Of a DNA stretch of 64,000 nucleotides, positions 42,372 through 52,507 are shown one piece after another. The notes beneath the pieces were generated by a model. That model was given only the letters and a program-made list of their open reading frames with translations. It ran no database searches and had not been told where the DNA came from. The translations under genes and the position numbers were made by a program. This DNA comes from an uncultured Oscillospiraceae bacterium (GTDB lineage: Bacteria > Bacillota > Clostridia > Oscillospirales > Oscillospiraceae). Position 1 is the first letter of the stretch; each line of letters starts with the position of its first letter. Location: assembly GCA_947588955.1 (NCBI GenBank), contig CANPYX010000002.1, positions 62,001 to 126,000 of the forward strand, given 5' to 3'.

Positions 42372-43535
42372 ATGAAAAGGAATCTTTATATCATGTATGC
42401 CATATCCTTTTTCGAGGGTATGGTTTTTTATTCGTCTGTTTCCACGCTTTACCGCCAGGCCGCGGGTGTCTCTGTCTTTCAGATGACGGTCATCGAGATG
42501 ATCTCATGGTTACTGTCCTGTTCCCTGGAGCTTCCCTGGGGGATTATAGCCGACAGGATCGGGTACAAGCGCGTGATGGTACTGAGCTGCGGACTCTATT
42601 TTGTATCCAAAATAGTTTTTTGGCAGGCATGCGGCTTTGCCGATTTTCTCATTGAGAGGGTGATACTGGCATTCGTTATCTCAGGGCTTTCCGGAGTCGA
42701 TTCCAGCTTTATCTATCTGTCCGCGGGGGCGGATAAGTCCCAAAGGGCTTTCGGCATATGCGGAGCACTGGGGACGGCGGGGTCGCTTGCGTCCACCGGT
42801 GTATTTGCGCTCTTTTTGGGGGACGACTTCAGGTTGGCGGCTTTTTTGACGGTATTGAGCTATCTTGTGGTGTTTGTTCTGACGCTTTTTCTCTCCGAGG
42901 TGCGGAATGTGGAGAGTAAAAAGCGGACAGGGTTTTCGGGATCGGTCGGCATACTGAAAAATATTCTCAAAAACCGTTCGCTTATCACACTCATACTCGC
43001 CTTTACGCTTATAGGTGAAACGAGCCATATGATAACCGTGTTTCTAAATCAGCTCCAATTTACTAAGGCGGGGATGTCTTCCGCCGCAATTTCCGCCGTA
43101 TATATGGTCATGATGCTGACGCAATTATCGGCGCCGCTCTCCGAGCCGCTCACAAAATGGCTGAAGGCGCGGAGGATGGGTACTGTTTTATTCGCGCTCT
43201 CCGCCGCCGCGTGTTTATCGCTTTCATTGACTGCCGAGCCCATTCTGTCCGCGGCGTGTGTACTGATTTTAAGCGTCAGCTCCACGCTCCTCCTGCCGCT
43301 TTCCTCAAAGCTTGAAAACGACGCCGTGACGGCTGCGGACAGGGCTACCGCATTGAGTATGGGGGCGCTTGCGGCAGATATTCTTTCAGCTGTGCTTGAC
43401 CTTGTGTTCGGATGGCTCGCGGACATTTCACTTCCACTGGCAATGCTGTTCGGTACGGCTGCGGTCATGACAGGAGGCGCGCTGTTTCTCGGAAGCTTTG
43501 GCTTAAAGAAGACTGAAAGGCGGCTTGTGCCGTAA
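42372..43535 (+). CDS. MFS transporter
   Basis: 387 residues with about 12 hydrophobic segments. The loop motif GIIADRIGYKRVM is the major facilitator signature between segments 2 and 3. The substrate is unknown; relatives are annotated as drug or metabolite exporters. ATG 42372 is preferred since AAGAAGG (42356-42362) is nine bases away; the in-frame ATG 42363 touches that site. Base composition looks more AT-rich than the core genes, and the gene stands behind a structured leader, both suggesting acquired DNA. Confidence 0.85.
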   Translation: MKRNLYIMYAISFFEGMVFYSSVSTLYRQAAGVSVFQMTVIEMISWLLSCSLELPWGIIADRIGYKRVMVLSCGLYFVSKIVFWQACGFADFLIERVILAFVISGLSGVDSSFIYLSAGADKSQRAFGICGALGTAGSLASTGVFALFLGDDFRLAAFLTVLSYLVVFVLTLFLSEVRNVESKKRTGFSGSVGILKNILKNRSLITLILAFTLIGETSHMITVFLNQLQFTKAGMSSAAISAVYMVMMLTQLSAPLSEPLTKWLKARRMGTVLFALSAAACLSLSLTAEPILSAACVLILSVSSTLLLPLSSKLENDAVTAADRATALSMGALAADILSAVLDLVFGWLADISLPLAMLFGTAAVMTGGALFLGSFGLKKTERRLVP

Positions 43536-43635
43536 TGATGCCCCGTAGTTATCCGTTCACAATAGCCGCCGTTTTTACCATATTCGCAAAAAATGATACC
43601 AAATTCGCCATGAAAAGCTTTTCGGAGGAAATTTC

Positions 43636-43644
43636 TGATAAAAT
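43636..43644 (+). promoter_or_regulatory. Extended -10 element before the accessory operon
   Basis: TGATAAAAT at 43636-43644 is an extended -10 without a good -35. It could drive the micro-ORF at 43678 and the genes from 43789 onward. Confidence 0.35.
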
Positions 43645-43677
43645 ATACTATTGAATTTCAAAGCAGGAGGAATTTTT

Positions 43678-43759
43678 ATGAACGATAGGGTTTGCGCATG
43701 ACCGGAGATTTGCCGCCGCTGATATGGACAAGATTTTGAAAGCAAAGGAAAACCATTAA
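43678..43759 (+). pseudogene. Micro-ORF with ideal ribosome binding site, frameshifted remnant
   Basis: AGGAGG (43665-43670) precedes ATG 43678, but the frame reads only MNDRVCA before TGA at 43699-43701. An ATGA overlap and then another frame continue as RRFAAADMDKILKAKENH to TAA 43757-43759. A single-base change would join them into one peptide of about 27 residues. It is either a decayed small gene or a leader peptide. The rest of 43536-43788 holds nothing else that I can support. Confidence 0.35.
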
Positions 43760-43788
43760 TCGAAATAATTGCAGAGAGGAAATCTGAT

Positions 43789-44070
43789 ATGAAATGGCCT
43801 TGGAAAAAGAGAACGCTTTCCTTTGAAGACGCGGCAAAATTCAACTGGGAATTGGATACGAATGTCGAATTAAGGAAAAATCTGGACGAGCTTGCAAAAC
43901 AATATACAAACCTGAGCGAAAAAGAATACCGGAGGAAGCTCCTGCTGTTATTTCGGGAAAACGGGCTGGTTATTGATTCAAAACAGCTGGATATGCTTCT
44001 GCTACTGAGACATAAAACGGATCAGATGCTATTGAGGAGAGAGGCGGATAATGATGAAAAAACGATGTAA
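43789..44070 (+). CDS. Hypothetical 93-residue protein
   Basis: 93 residues, highly charged and predicted helical, starting MKWPWKKRTLSFEDAAKFNWELD. No signal peptide or membrane segment is visible and no family is recognised. GAGAGGA at 43774-43780 precedes ATG 43789. It overlaps the next lipoprotein gene by 20 bases, so it belongs to the same operon. By position it might be a cytoplasmic helper of that operon, but there is no direct support. Confidence 0.6.
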   Translation: MKWPWKKRTLSFEDAAKFNWELDTNVELRKNLDELAKQYTNLSEKEYRRKLLLLFRENGLVIDSKQLDMLLLLRHKTDQMLLRREADNDEKTM

Positions 44071-44761
44071 TTTTTGGGCGACTATGTTTCTGCTTATGAT
44101 GCTTTTGACCTCCTGTGGGCAGAAAATGGATACCGCGGCTTCTACACCGTGGCAAATGGCTATGAGCGACGCGGTATTCGCCGAGGATGAGGAGATTCAT
44201 CCGCTTGTCACCCTGACAGCAGAGGACGGCCGCGTTATCTGGGACGGTGCCGGTGAAAAGGTCCTTCTCATAACATGGCATGATTATCCGAGCGCGTGTG
44301 ATCCCGGAACATCAATCGGAGAATACGGCGATATTTGGGCGACCTCGCTGGGCGAAATGAAGAGCTGGTTTATAGAGAACGGAGAAAAGATAACGGATTG
44401 GGAGCTTCGGTTTTCACAGCTTCTCGGCGTGCATGAGGATGAGGGATACACCAGATTTACCGCCTTCTGGGTATCGCCGCGGGACGTTGTACGTCCGGCT
44501 TTTGTCACGGATGTGACGGAACAAATGGTAAATGATTACAGCCTTGTCACCGGAGAGTGGAAGGAATGGTTTGATTCCAACATCCTGTTTTCTTATTTTG
44601 AAAGCGATTACCCCTGGACAAGACTGGGTTATACATACGATTGGGGCGGGACACAGGAATATGGGCTGACGGAATTTCTTGTGCGCGACCCGTCACGGAC
44701 GGAGATCGCGTTTACCCTAACAACAGATGAGTTTGTAGAATATTTAAGGATAACGGAGTAG
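44051..44761 (+). CDS. Lipoprotein of unknown function
   Basis: 236 residues. A signal peptide with lipobox LLTSC (Cys at about residue 22) marks it as membrane-anchored outside the cell. The body is rich in Trp and acidic residues, with blocks such as EKVLLITWHDYPSA and IWATSLGEMKSWF; no domain is recognised. ATG 44051 or 44054 follow GAGGAGAG (44034-44041). It is followed six bases later by a substrate-binding lipoprotein, which suggests a role in nutrient capture. Confidence 0.65.
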   Translation: MMKKRCNFWATMFLLMMLLTSCGQKMDTAASTPWQMAMSDAVFAEDEEIHPLVTLTAEDGRVIWDGAGEKVLLITWHDYPSACDPGTSIGEYGDIWATSLGEMKSWFIENGEKITDWELRFSQLLGVHEDEGYTRFTAFWVSPRDVVRPAFVTDVTEQMVNDYSLVTGEWKEWFDSNILFSYFESDYPWTRLGYTYDWGGTQEYGLTEFLVRDPSRTEIAFTLTTDEFVEYLRITE

Positions 44762-44766
44762 ATAAA

Positions 44767-45885
44767 ATGCGAAAAATAATTACATTATTTATAATTGCCG
44801 CCCTGATAACGGTCTGTCTTGCGGGCTGTTCCCCGAGAGTCAATAATCCGGTGGAGGGGAAAAAGGTGGCGTATATCATGTATATGTCCTCCTCGCCCAT
44901 TTTTGAGCTGTGGTCGGAGTCATTCAAAAGGACGGCAGAGGACCTGGGCATGGAGGCAGACACTTTTTTCTGTGAGGACAGCGACGAGGAATGGAAAAAC
45001 AGAATTTTGGAATGCGCAAAAGACGGCTATGACGGACTGCTGGTGTCACATGGCGGAGTGGATTACGCGTGGGAGTTTCTGTCGGGCGTTTTGAAGGATC
45101 ACCCGGATCTGAAAATAGCGGCCTTTGACACCTCTTTCAGGGACGAAAACGGGGAAACGAAAACCATCGACGGCGTGGTACAGCTGTTCCAGCAGGATTC
45201 CGGACTCGCGGCGGCTCTGGTGGAGGAGATACTTGCCATGTACCCGGAAAAGGCGGCGAATAATGAGCCGGTGAATATCCTGCAGGTACAGGAGGAGAAC
45301 TACATTATTGCTTTTGACCGCCGCCAGGCCGGTTATCAGCCTTATGAAGCGTCGGGAAAGATCAGGACGCTGGAGCAGATGGCTCCGGAGGACCATCTGA
45401 ACCCCGAAGCTTCCATGCGGGAAGCGGCGGAGAAAATCATCGGAAAATACAATGACGGTGAAATAGACGCCATATGGTGCTGCTATGACGCCTATGCCAG
45501 GGGAGTATATAAGGCCCTGCGGGAATTGGACAGCGATATTCCCATGGTATCGGTAGATATCTGTGACGAGGATATCCGGCTTATGGCGGAGGGCAAGAAC
45601 TGGAAGGCATGCGCCACGACCAACTGGACGCTTAACGGGGAGTTTGCCTGCCGGGTGCTGGCTTTGGAAATGGCAGGACAGTATGACGTCATCAAGGCGG
45701 CTCCCAGCTACTATGAAAGTCCGGGGATGTGGATGGAGATCCCGTCCGTTGTTGTGACGCAGGAGCAGATCATGTCAGGGCAGAATATTACGGTAAAAAA
45801 TCTTTCCGATGTGGCGGACGACGCCTATACTGACGATAGCTTTATGCCGTCCTGCGACTGGATGGAGTCCGCGATTAGGGATTAA
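44767..45885 (+). CDS. PBP1-type substrate-binding lipoprotein
   Basis: 372 residues. Lipobox LAGC with Cys21, then a periplasmic-binding-protein type I fold of the kind used for sugars and nucleosides: VAYIMYMSSSPIFELWSESFKRTAEDLGMEA and a later DAIWCCYDAYARGVYKALRE. It captures a small molecule outside the cell; with the 5'-nucleotidase downstream, a nucleoside or sugar is plausible. It has no matching ribose-type permease in the operon, so it may feed a sensor instead. It begins six bases after the previous gene. Confidence 0.8.
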   Translation: MRKIITLFIIAALITVCLAGCSPRVNNPVEGKKVAYIMYMSSSPIFELWSESFKRTAEDLGMEADTFFCEDSDEEWKNRILECAKDGYDGLLVSHGGVDYAWEFLSGVLKDHPDLKIAAFDTSFRDENGETKTIDGVVQLFQQDSGLAAALVEEILAMYPEKAANNEPVNILQVQEENYIIAFDRRQAGYQPYEASGKIRTLEQMAPEDHLNPEASMREAAEKIIGKYNDGEIDAIWCCYDAYARGVYKALRELDSDIPMVSVDICDEDIRLMAEGKNWKACATTNWTLNGEFACRVLALEMAGQYDVIKAAPSYYESPGMWMEIPSVVVTQEQIMSGQNITVKNLSDVADDAYTDDSFMPSCDWMESAIRD

Positions 45886-45936
45886 CCATAAGAGAAAACA
45901 CAGTGTTCGGAAAACAAAAAAAGAGGAGTGATAAGA

Positions 45937-48900
45937 TTGAAAAAGAGATTTCTCCTTTACCTGTCCCTGCCGGTCGTTCTTATATGCCTGCTTCTTGGAG
46001 GCTGTGCGGAGAGCGGCGGGAAAGGCGAGCAGATAACCGATGTCCGCCAGCTGGACGGACAGGCCATCGGCGTGATGACCGGCTCCAGCTTTGACGTACA
46101 TACCGACGCTCTCATCGAGGACGCGGACAAGCAGTACTACGACCGGGTCCCGGATCTGGCTTTGGCGGTGGAGCAGGGGAAGATCGCCGGTTTTTTGATG
46201 GACGAGCCCATTGCGCGTCTGCTGTGCCAGGAAAACCCGGCGGTGACCTACCTGCCCGATGTGCTGGTGGAGGAGAGCTACGCCGCCGCCTTTTCCAAGA
46301 ACGAGCGCGGCGCGGCGCTGAGGGACGAGTATAACGAATTTCTGGCGCAGATCACTGCGGACGGCACGCTGGAGGAGATCGACGGGATCTGGCTGGGCAC
46401 CGACGAGAGCAAAAAGGTGGTGGAGGATTGGACGTCCTTCCCGGCGGACAACGGCGTTATCCGCATGGCGGTAAAGACGGATGTCGCGCCCTTCAGCTAT
46501 ATAAAGGACAACCAGATCGTCGGGTATGATATTGATATTGTCGTCCGATTCTGCAAGGCACGCGGCTATGGGCTGGAGGTGACCAGCGCGGAGATCGCGT
46601 CCATTTTCGCGGGTCTGTCCACCGGTACATACGACGTATCGGCAACCGGCATGACTGTGACGGAGGAGCGGGCGGAGAGCGTGAATTTCGCCCAGCCGAG
46701 CTACACCGGCGGCGTGGTGGCGGTGGTGGCGAATCGCGGGCAGTTTGAGGCGCGCTTCAAAACGCTTGAGGATTTCGCGGGCACGACCGTGGGCGTTATG
46801 TCGGGCAGCATTTCCGACAGGCTTGTAAGCGACGTCGTAAGCGGCTGTGAATTCAAGTATTACGACGACGCTGCCGATTCGTTTCTGGCGCTTTCGTCCG
46901 GCACGCTTGACGCTGTGGCGCACGATATGCCCGTGGCCCAGCTTGCGGTGGCAAGACATCCCGATTTGACGATATTCCCTGAAACGGTGGCGTCCGACAC
47001 CTACGGCCTGGGCCTTCAAAAGGACAGCCCGCTGACGGATGAGATAAGCGCCATCATTGACAGATACGCGCAGGACGGCACGCTGGACGCCCTGCGGGAA
47101 AAGTGGCTGGGCGCCGACGACAGCATAAAGACGATCGATGTGGGGGAGTACGACGCGCCCAACGGCACCTTGCGGTACGCACATGACTCCACGATGGAGC
47201 CCATGAGCTATGTGGGCGGCAACGGGCAGTCCCTGGGATATGAGGTGGAGCTTGTCTCGCTCATCGCGAAGGAGCTGGGGATGAAGCTGGAGATCACCCA
47301 AAGCACCTTCAATTCTCTGATCCAGATGCTGACCAGCGGACGGGCGGACATCGTATCCGGTTCCATCAGCATCACGGATGAGCGGAAGGAGAGCATAGAT
47401 TTTTCCCCCGCCCACTATGTTGGCGGCACGGCACTCGTTGTCCGGGGAGAGGACGTGGGCAAGGCCGTGGAGCAGGAAAAGACGGACTTCTGGACCGGGC
47501 TGAAAAACAGCTTTTATAAGAACTTCATCCAGGAGGACCGGTGGAAGATGATCCTCTCCGGCCTTGGCGTCACGTTCGTCATATCGGTCTTTTCGGCTCT
47601 GTTCGGCACGGTGCTGGGCTTTGGCCTGTGTCTTCTGCGCCGCAGTCGGAGCAAAATAGCCTCCGGCATCACGGCGGGCTTTATACGGCTCGTCCAGGGG
47701 GTCCCTGTCCTGGTACTGCTGATGGTGCTGTTCTACGTGGTATTCGCCGGGGCGAGGCTGGACGGGGTCGTGGTCGCAATCGTCGGCTTCACCGTCAACT
47801 TTGGCGTCTATGTCTCCGAAATGATCCGCACCGGCATCAACGCCGTGGACGCCGGCCAGTGGGAGGCGGCGTCCGCCATGGGCTTCGGACGGGTCAAGAC
47901 ATTTACAAAGATCATCGCTCCCCAGGCGGCGCGGCACATCCTGCCGGTATACAAGGGCGAATTTATCTCCATGGTAAAAATGACGTCTGTGGTGGGGTAT
48001 ATCGCGGTGCAGGACCTGACCAAGGCCACCGACCTTATCCGCAGCCGTACGTTTGAGGCGTTTTTCCCGCTGATACTTACCGCGGTTTTGTATTTCCTGC
48101 TGGCGTGGTGCCTGACCCTTCTGCTGAGCCTCTTGGAGCGGAAGATAGATCCGCGCCGCCGGCGACGGGAACCGAAGGGGGTAGACAGGAAGGTCTCCAT
48201 ACCGGAGCTTGCGGAAGAACCGAAGGCTGAACAAAACGGGGGACCGGTGATAACTATTTCCCATTTGAAGAAGGTATTTCCCAACGCGACGCCCCTGAAG
48301 GACGTAAACGCCGTCATAAACCAGGGGGACGTTATCTCCATAATCGGACCGTCCGGTACGGGAAAAAGCACCCTTCTGCGGTGCATCAACCGGTTGGAAA
48401 CGCCTACGGAGGGGCAAATCGAGGTGTTTGGTCAGCCGGTGACCGGCGTGAAGCCGGCACAGCTTGGCGCTGTACGCCGCCGCATGGGAATGGTATTCCA
48501 GAGCTTTAACCTGTTTGCTCATCTGACGGTGATCGAAAATATCATGCTGGGGCAGGTGGAGCTGCTTGGCCGCACCCGGCAGCAGGCTTATGAACGGGGA
48601 ATGCGCCTGCTGGCCAGTGTGGGATTGGCTGAAAAGGCGCTCAACTATCCGGATGAGCTCTCCGGCGGTCAAAAACAGCGTGTCGCCATTGCCCGTACTC
48701 TGGGGATGCAACCGGAGATCGTACTCTTTGATGAGCCAACAAGCGCGCTTGATCCTACCATGGTAGGAGAAGTGCTGGCAGTTATCCGCGGCCTTGCGGA
48801 GCAAGGGCTGACCATGCTTATTGTTACGCATGAGATGAAGTTTGCCCGTGATGTATCCACGCGGGTGTTTTACATGGACGAAGGCGTGGTTTACGAGGAT

Positions 48901-49332
48901 GGGACGCCGGAGCAGGTGTTTGATCACCCGAAGACCGACCGCTGCCGGGCGTTTGTCCGCCGCCTGAAGACCCTCCATCTCGATATTGCCTCCAGGGAGT
49001 TTGACTTTATCGGCGCGGCGACCGACATCGACCGCTTTGCCCGCAAGCAGCTGCTTGGCGCGCCCCAGTCGCTCAAGTACCAGCAGATATTTGAGGAGCT
49101 GTGCGTGACGAGCATTTTGCCGGTCCTGCCGGACGACGGGTGCAGCCTGAGCTTTGACGCTCTTTGCAGTGAGGACGGAAGCGAATGTGAGGCCGTCATC
49201 CGCTGGAGCGGGGAGGAATTTGATCCGCTGACGCAGGGAGACAAGCTGAGCGCGGCGCTGGCTCTCAGCCGGACTAAGAGCGGCAGTCACACCTATGCCG
49301 ACGGAGTCAACACGGTGACCGTTGTATTTTAA
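45937..49332 (+). CDS. Single-chain ABC importer: binding, permease, ATPase, HATPase-like tail
   Basis: 1131 residues. A lipobox (LLGGC, Cys23) tethers the N terminus outside. Residues about 35-155 match only the second half of an amino-acid-type binding protein (SBP_bac_3), 172-393 a complete one, and 408-505 only the first half. Residues 525-735 form a HisM-type permease with the EAASAMGFG coupling motif (643-651). Residues 770-1005 are the ATPase: Walker A GPSGTGKS (804-811), LSGGQ (908-912), D932/E933, H965. Residues about 1012-1131 resemble a degenerate HATPase/anti-sigma domain (SGEEFDPL, then [10 protein letters not shown]). TTG 45937 is chosen as GAGGAG is eight bases upstream. It probably imports an amino acid. 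Confidence 0.85.
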   Translation: MKKRFLLYLSLPVVLICLLLGGCAESGGKGEQITDVRQLDGQAIGVMTGSSFDVHTDALIEDADKQYYDRVPDLALAVEQGKIAGFLMDEPIARLLCQENPAVTYLPDVLVEESYAAAFSKNERGAALRDEYNEFLAQITADGTLEEIDGIWLGTDESKKVVEDWTSFPADNGVIRMAVKTDVAPFSYIKDNQIVGYDIDIVVRFCKARGYGLEVTSAEIASIFAGLSTGTYDVSATGMTVTEERAESVNFAQPSYTGGVVAVVANRGQFEARFKTLEDFAGTTVGVMSGSISDRLVSDVVSGCEFKYYDDAADSFLALSSGTLDAVAHDMPVAQLAVARHPDLTIFPETVASDTYGLGLQKDSPLTDEISAIIDRYAQDGTLDALREKWLGADDSIKTIDVGEYDAPNGTLRYAHDSTMEPMSYVGGNGQSLGYEVELVSLIAKELGMKLEITQSTFNSLIQMLTSGRADIVSGSISITDERKESIDFSPAHYVGGTALVVRGEDVGKAVEQEKTDFWTGLKNSFYKNFIQEDRWKMILSGLGVTFVISVFSALFGTVLGFGLCLLRRSRSKIASGITAGFIRLVQGVPVLVLLMVLFYVVFAGARLDGVVVAIVGFTVNFGVYVSEMIRTGINAVDAGQWEAASAMGFGRVKTFTKIIAPQAARHILPVYKGEFISMVKMTSVVGYIAVQDLTKATDLIRSRTFEAFFPLILTAVLYFLLAWCLTLLLSLLERKIDPRRRRREPKGVDRKVSIPELAEEPKAEQNGGPVITISHLKKVFPNATPLKDVNAVINQGDVISIIGPSGTGKSTLLRCINRLETPTEGQIEVFGQPVTGVKPAQLGAVRRRMGMVFQSFNLFAHLTVIENIMLGQVELLGRTRQQAYERGMRLLASVGLAEKALNYPDELSGGQKQRVAIARTLGMQPEIVLFDEPTSALDPTMVGEVLAVIRGLAEQGLTMLIVTHEMKFARDVSTRVFYMDEGVVYEDGTPEQVFDHPKTDRCRAFVRRLKTLHLDIASREFDFIGAATDIDRFARKQLLGAPQSLKYQQIFEELCVTSILPVLPDDGCSLSFDALCSEDGSECEAVIRWSGEEFDPLTQGDKLSAALALSRTKSGSHTYADGVNTVTVVF

Positions 49333-49353
49333 GACTGTTTGGAGAGGAAAAGA

Positions 49354-51048
49354 ATGGATATCAGGACAAATAAGAAAAAACAGCTACGCCTTCTGGCCGT
49401 TATACTGGCGGTCGTGCTTATTTTGGGCGTGTGCACCGCGGTGATCGTTTTAAAGGGTCAGGCGGAGGCGGACGACATCGTCATTTTATACACCAATGAT
49501 GTGCATTGCGCCGTGGATAAGGACATTGGCTACGCCGGGCTTGCGGCATACAGGCAGTGGTGCGAGAAGGGCACCCCTTATGTCACGCTGGTAGACTGCG
49601 GAGACTCCTTGCAGGGGGATGTGATCGGAGCGGTTTCCAACGGGGAATATCCGGCGGAGCTTATGAGCCGCGCCGGATATGACTTCGCGGTACTGGGAAA
49701 CCATGAATTCGACTATGGGATGGAGCAGCTGGACCGGCTTATGGAGATAAGCGGCGCCCAGTATCTTGGCTGTAATATCAGCTATACAGGTGAGGATGAA
49801 GCGGCATTCCTCTCCAGGCTTTTGCCGTACAAGATAGTATCCTACGGCAAGGTGAAGGTCGCGTTTATCGGGGTGTCAACGCCGGAGAGCATCGTAAAAT
49901 CCGTTCCGGCATACTTCTGCGATGACTCCGGGAACTATGTATACGACTTCTGCGGGGAAAGCGGGGAGGAGCTGTACGGACGCGTTCAGGAAAACGTGGA
50001 CGCCTGTGTGAAGGAGGGCGCGGACCATGTGGTGGTCCTTGCCCATCTTGGGACGGACGAGTCCTCTTCGCCGTTTACCTCCCTTGAGCTGATTGCCAAC
50101 ACAAGGGGGATCGACGCCGTGCTGGACGGCCATTCCCACACCGTCATCCCCTGCGATATTGTAAAAAACGCGGACGGCGAGAATGTGCTTTTATCCTCCA
50201 CGGGCACGGGGCTTAGCAATATCGGCCGCCTTACCATCACCGCCAGCGGGAATATCCAGACAGGGCTGATCGGGACGTATCCGGAGACGGACAGTGAGAT
50301 GGCCGGCTGTATAGAGAGCATGGAGGAGAGGTTTGACGCCGAGCTCACAAAAACCGTCGGCGTATCGGAGACAGCGCTTACGACGGCCTCCGATTCCGGT
50401 ATGCGCCTTGTACGCAACAGGGAGACAAACCTGGGGGATTTCTGCGCGGACGCGTACCGGGCCGTATCGGGGGCGGATATCGCGCTTGTAAACGGCGGCG
50501 GCATCCGGGCGGATATTTCCGCCGGAGAGATCACCTACGGCGACATCCTGAGCGTACACCCCTACGGGAATACGCTCTGCGTTGCAAAGGCCACGGGGCA
50601 GGAGATACTTGACGCCCTGGAGATGGCGAGCCGCTCCTGCCTGCCAAACGCGGACGACGGGGAGAACGCGGTGGGTGAGAACGGAGGCTTTTTGCAGGTG
50701 TCCGGGCTTCGATATACCGTTGACACCTCCGTGGAGTCCACGGTGGAGACGGACGAGCAGGGCAATTTCCTCTCCTGCGGGGATAACCGGAGAGTAAGGG
50801 ACGTGATGGTTCTTGAGGATGACGGCAGCTACACGGAGCTTGCGCCGGATAAGGTATATACGGTAGCCTCCCACAATTACCTCATCAAGCAGGGCGGGGA
50901 CGGCCTTATTATGTTCATGGACAATGAGCTTACGGTTGATGAGGGAATGATAGATTATGAGATACTTATGACCTATCTTACGGATGAGCTCAACGGAACG
51001 GTGGGGGATGAGTACGCTCTGCCACAGGGACGGATAGAAATAAAATAA
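49354..51048 (+). CDS. Membrane-anchored 5'-nucleotidase (metallophosphatase)
   Basis: 564 residues. An N-terminal anchor segment (about 12-34) is followed by the metallophosphatase domain with LYTNDVHC, DCGDSLQGD, GNHEFDYG and GHSHTVIP metal motifs, then the 5'-nucleotidase C-terminal domain (NGGGIRADI, ITYGDIL). It should release nucleosides and phosphate from extracellular nucleotides. ATG 49354 has GGAGAGGA (49341-49348) upstream; an in-frame TTG at 49339 lacks one. It lies 21 bases after the ABC importer in the same operon. Confidence 0.9.
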   Translation: MDIRTNKKKQLRLLAVILAVVLILGVCTAVIVLKGQAEADDIVILYTNDVHCAVDKDIGYAGLAAYRQWCEKGTPYVTLVDCGDSLQGDVIGAVSNGEYPAELMSRAGYDFAVLGNHEFDYGMEQLDRLMEISGAQYLGCNISYTGEDEAAFLSRLLPYKIVSYGKVKVAFIGVSTPESIVKSVPAYFCDDSGNYVYDFCGESGEELYGRVQENVDACVKEGADHVVVLAHLGTDESSSPFTSLELIANTRGIDAVLDGHSHTVIPCDIVKNADGENVLLSSTGTGLSNIGRLTITASGNIQTGLIGTYPETDSEMAGCIESMEERFDAELTKTVGVSETALTTASDSGMRLVRNRETNLGDFCADAYRAVSGADIALVNGGGIRADISAGEITYGDILSVHPYGNTLCVAKATGQEILDALEMASRSCLPNADDGENAVGENGGFLQVSGLRYTVDTSVESTVETDEQGNFLSCGDNRRVRDVMVLEDDGSYTELAPDKVYTVASHNYLIKQGGDGLIMFMDNELTVDEGMIDYEILMTYLTDELNGTVGDEYALPQGRIEIK

Positions 51049-51067
51049 AGATACAGAGGGAAAAAAC

Positions 51068-52507
51068 ATGATCACATTTATCATAGCTCTGCTTGTTTTG
51101 CTTGCGGGATATCAAATATATGGGCGCATAGTTGAAAAAATCGTCGCTCCCAGCGACGATCCAACTCCGGCGATGGCGCATCCTGATGGGGTGGACTTTA
51201 CGCCAATGAAGAAGTGGCGGGTGTTTTTGATCCAGCTCCTCAATATAGCCGGAACGGGACCGATTTTTGGACCGCTGATGGGGGCGGTCTTTGGACCGGT
51301 GGTGTTCTTATGGATAGTGATCGGCTCCATCCTCGGCGGAGCCGTGCATGATTATCTCTCCGGGATGGCATCGGTAAGAAATGACGGCGCGTCCATATCG
51401 GAGATCGTCGGGAAATATCTGGGCACCGCGGCAAAGCAGGTCATGCGTATTTTCTCGATCATCTTGCTTGTATGCGTAGGAGCGGTATTTACCACAAGCC
51501 CGGCAGGACTATTGGCGAGGCTTACGCCGGACTTTATGAATACCACATTCTGGATCGTAGTCATAATGGCTTATTATGTGCTGGCGACACTGCTTCCCAT
51601 TGACAAGGTGATAGGGAAGCTCTACCCCGTGTTCGGCGTGGTGCTTATGTTTATGGCAGCGGGAATAGTCGGCGGTCTTATTTTCGGAGGCTATACGCTT
51701 CCTGAGCTCACATCCGAGACCCTTGCCAACCTGCATCCGGAAGGGAAGCCGATTTGGGCCTATATGTTCGTCACGGTAGCCTGCGGCGCTGTGTCGGGCT
51801 TTCATTCCACGCAGTCGCCCATGATGGCAAGGTGCATAGAAAGCGAGAAGCAAGGGCGCGCCATCTTTTACGGCGCGATGCTTGCGGAGGCAGTGATCGC
51901 CCTGGTGTGGGCGGCGGCGGGGCTGGGCTTTTACGGCAATACAAGCAGCTTATCGGGTGCTCTGGCGTCGCTGGGTCAGTCGGGAGTGGTCTATGATATT
52001 TCTGTGGGAGTGCTTGGAAAGATTGGCGGGGCGCTGGCTATCATCGGCGTGGTTGTCTGCCCTATCTCCACGGGGGACACAGCGTTCAGGAGCGCGCGGC
52101 TTACGCTTGCTGACTGGTTGAAGCTGGATCAGTCAAGCCTTGGAAAAAGGCTTATTTTGGCGCTTCCCCTTATAGGAACAGCCGCTATTTTGACGCAGAT
52201 CGACTTTGACATCATCTGGCGGTATTTTTCCTGGTCAAATCAGACGCTTGCTATGATCGTGCTGTGGGCGATGTCCGCGTATCTTGTTAAAAGCGCGAAA
52301 AAAGAATGGTATTCCCTGGTTTCGGCGGTCCCTGCGGCATTTATGAGCGCGGTTTCCGTCACATACATCCTCATGGCGGACGAGGGATTCAGGCTTTCCA
52401 CAAAAATAGCCTATCCGGTGGGCATCGCGGCGGCAGCTCTCTTGCTTGTTGTATTTCTGATGTATATGATCCGTTCGGGACGCGCGAAACGGCGGGAGCT
52501 TTCATAA
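51068..52507 (+). CDS. cstA: CstA-family transporter (carbon starvation protein)
   Basis: 479 residues, many membrane segments. Family blocks IAGTGPIFGPLMGAVFGP and the late STGDTAFRSARL are clear. CstA/BtsT proteins import pyruvate or peptides in E. coli, where they are controlled by LytTR-type two-component systems. Here a LytTR system lies directly opposite. The gene is somewhat shorter than E. coli CstA, as in other Firmicutes. AGAGGG lies upstream. Its last six bases overlap the end of the convergent kinase gene. Confidence 0.92.
   Translation: MITFIIALLVLLAGYQIYGRIVEKIVAPSDDPTPAMAHPDGVDFTPMKKWRVFLIQLLNIAGTGPIFGPLMGAVFGPVVFLWIVIGSILGGAVHDYLSGMASVRNDGASISEIVGKYLGTAAKQVMRIFSIILLVCVGAVFTTSPAGLLARLTPDFMNTTFWIVVIMAYYVLATLLPIDKVIGKLYPVFGVVLMFMAAGIVGGLIFGGYTLPELTSETLANLHPEGKPIWAYMFVTVACGAVSGFHSTQSPMMARCIESEKQGRAIFYGAMLAEAVIALVWAAAGLGFYGNTSSLSGALASLGQSGVVYDISVGVLGKIGGALAIIGVVVCPISTGDTAFRSARLTLADWLKLDQSSLGKRLILALPLIGTAAILTQIDFDIIWRYFSWSNQTLAMIVLWAMSAYLVKSAKKEWYSLVSAVPAAFMSAVSVTYILMADEGFRLSTKIAYPVGIAAAALLLVVFLMYMIRSGRAKRRELS

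Noticed and set aside
45775..49290. A 1171-residue open frame on the minus strand opposite the ABC importer
   Set aside because: It mirrors the importer codon by codon, has no family motifs and no ribosome binding site. Long antisense frames arise easily in GC-rich genes. The plus strand shows clear ABC motifs.
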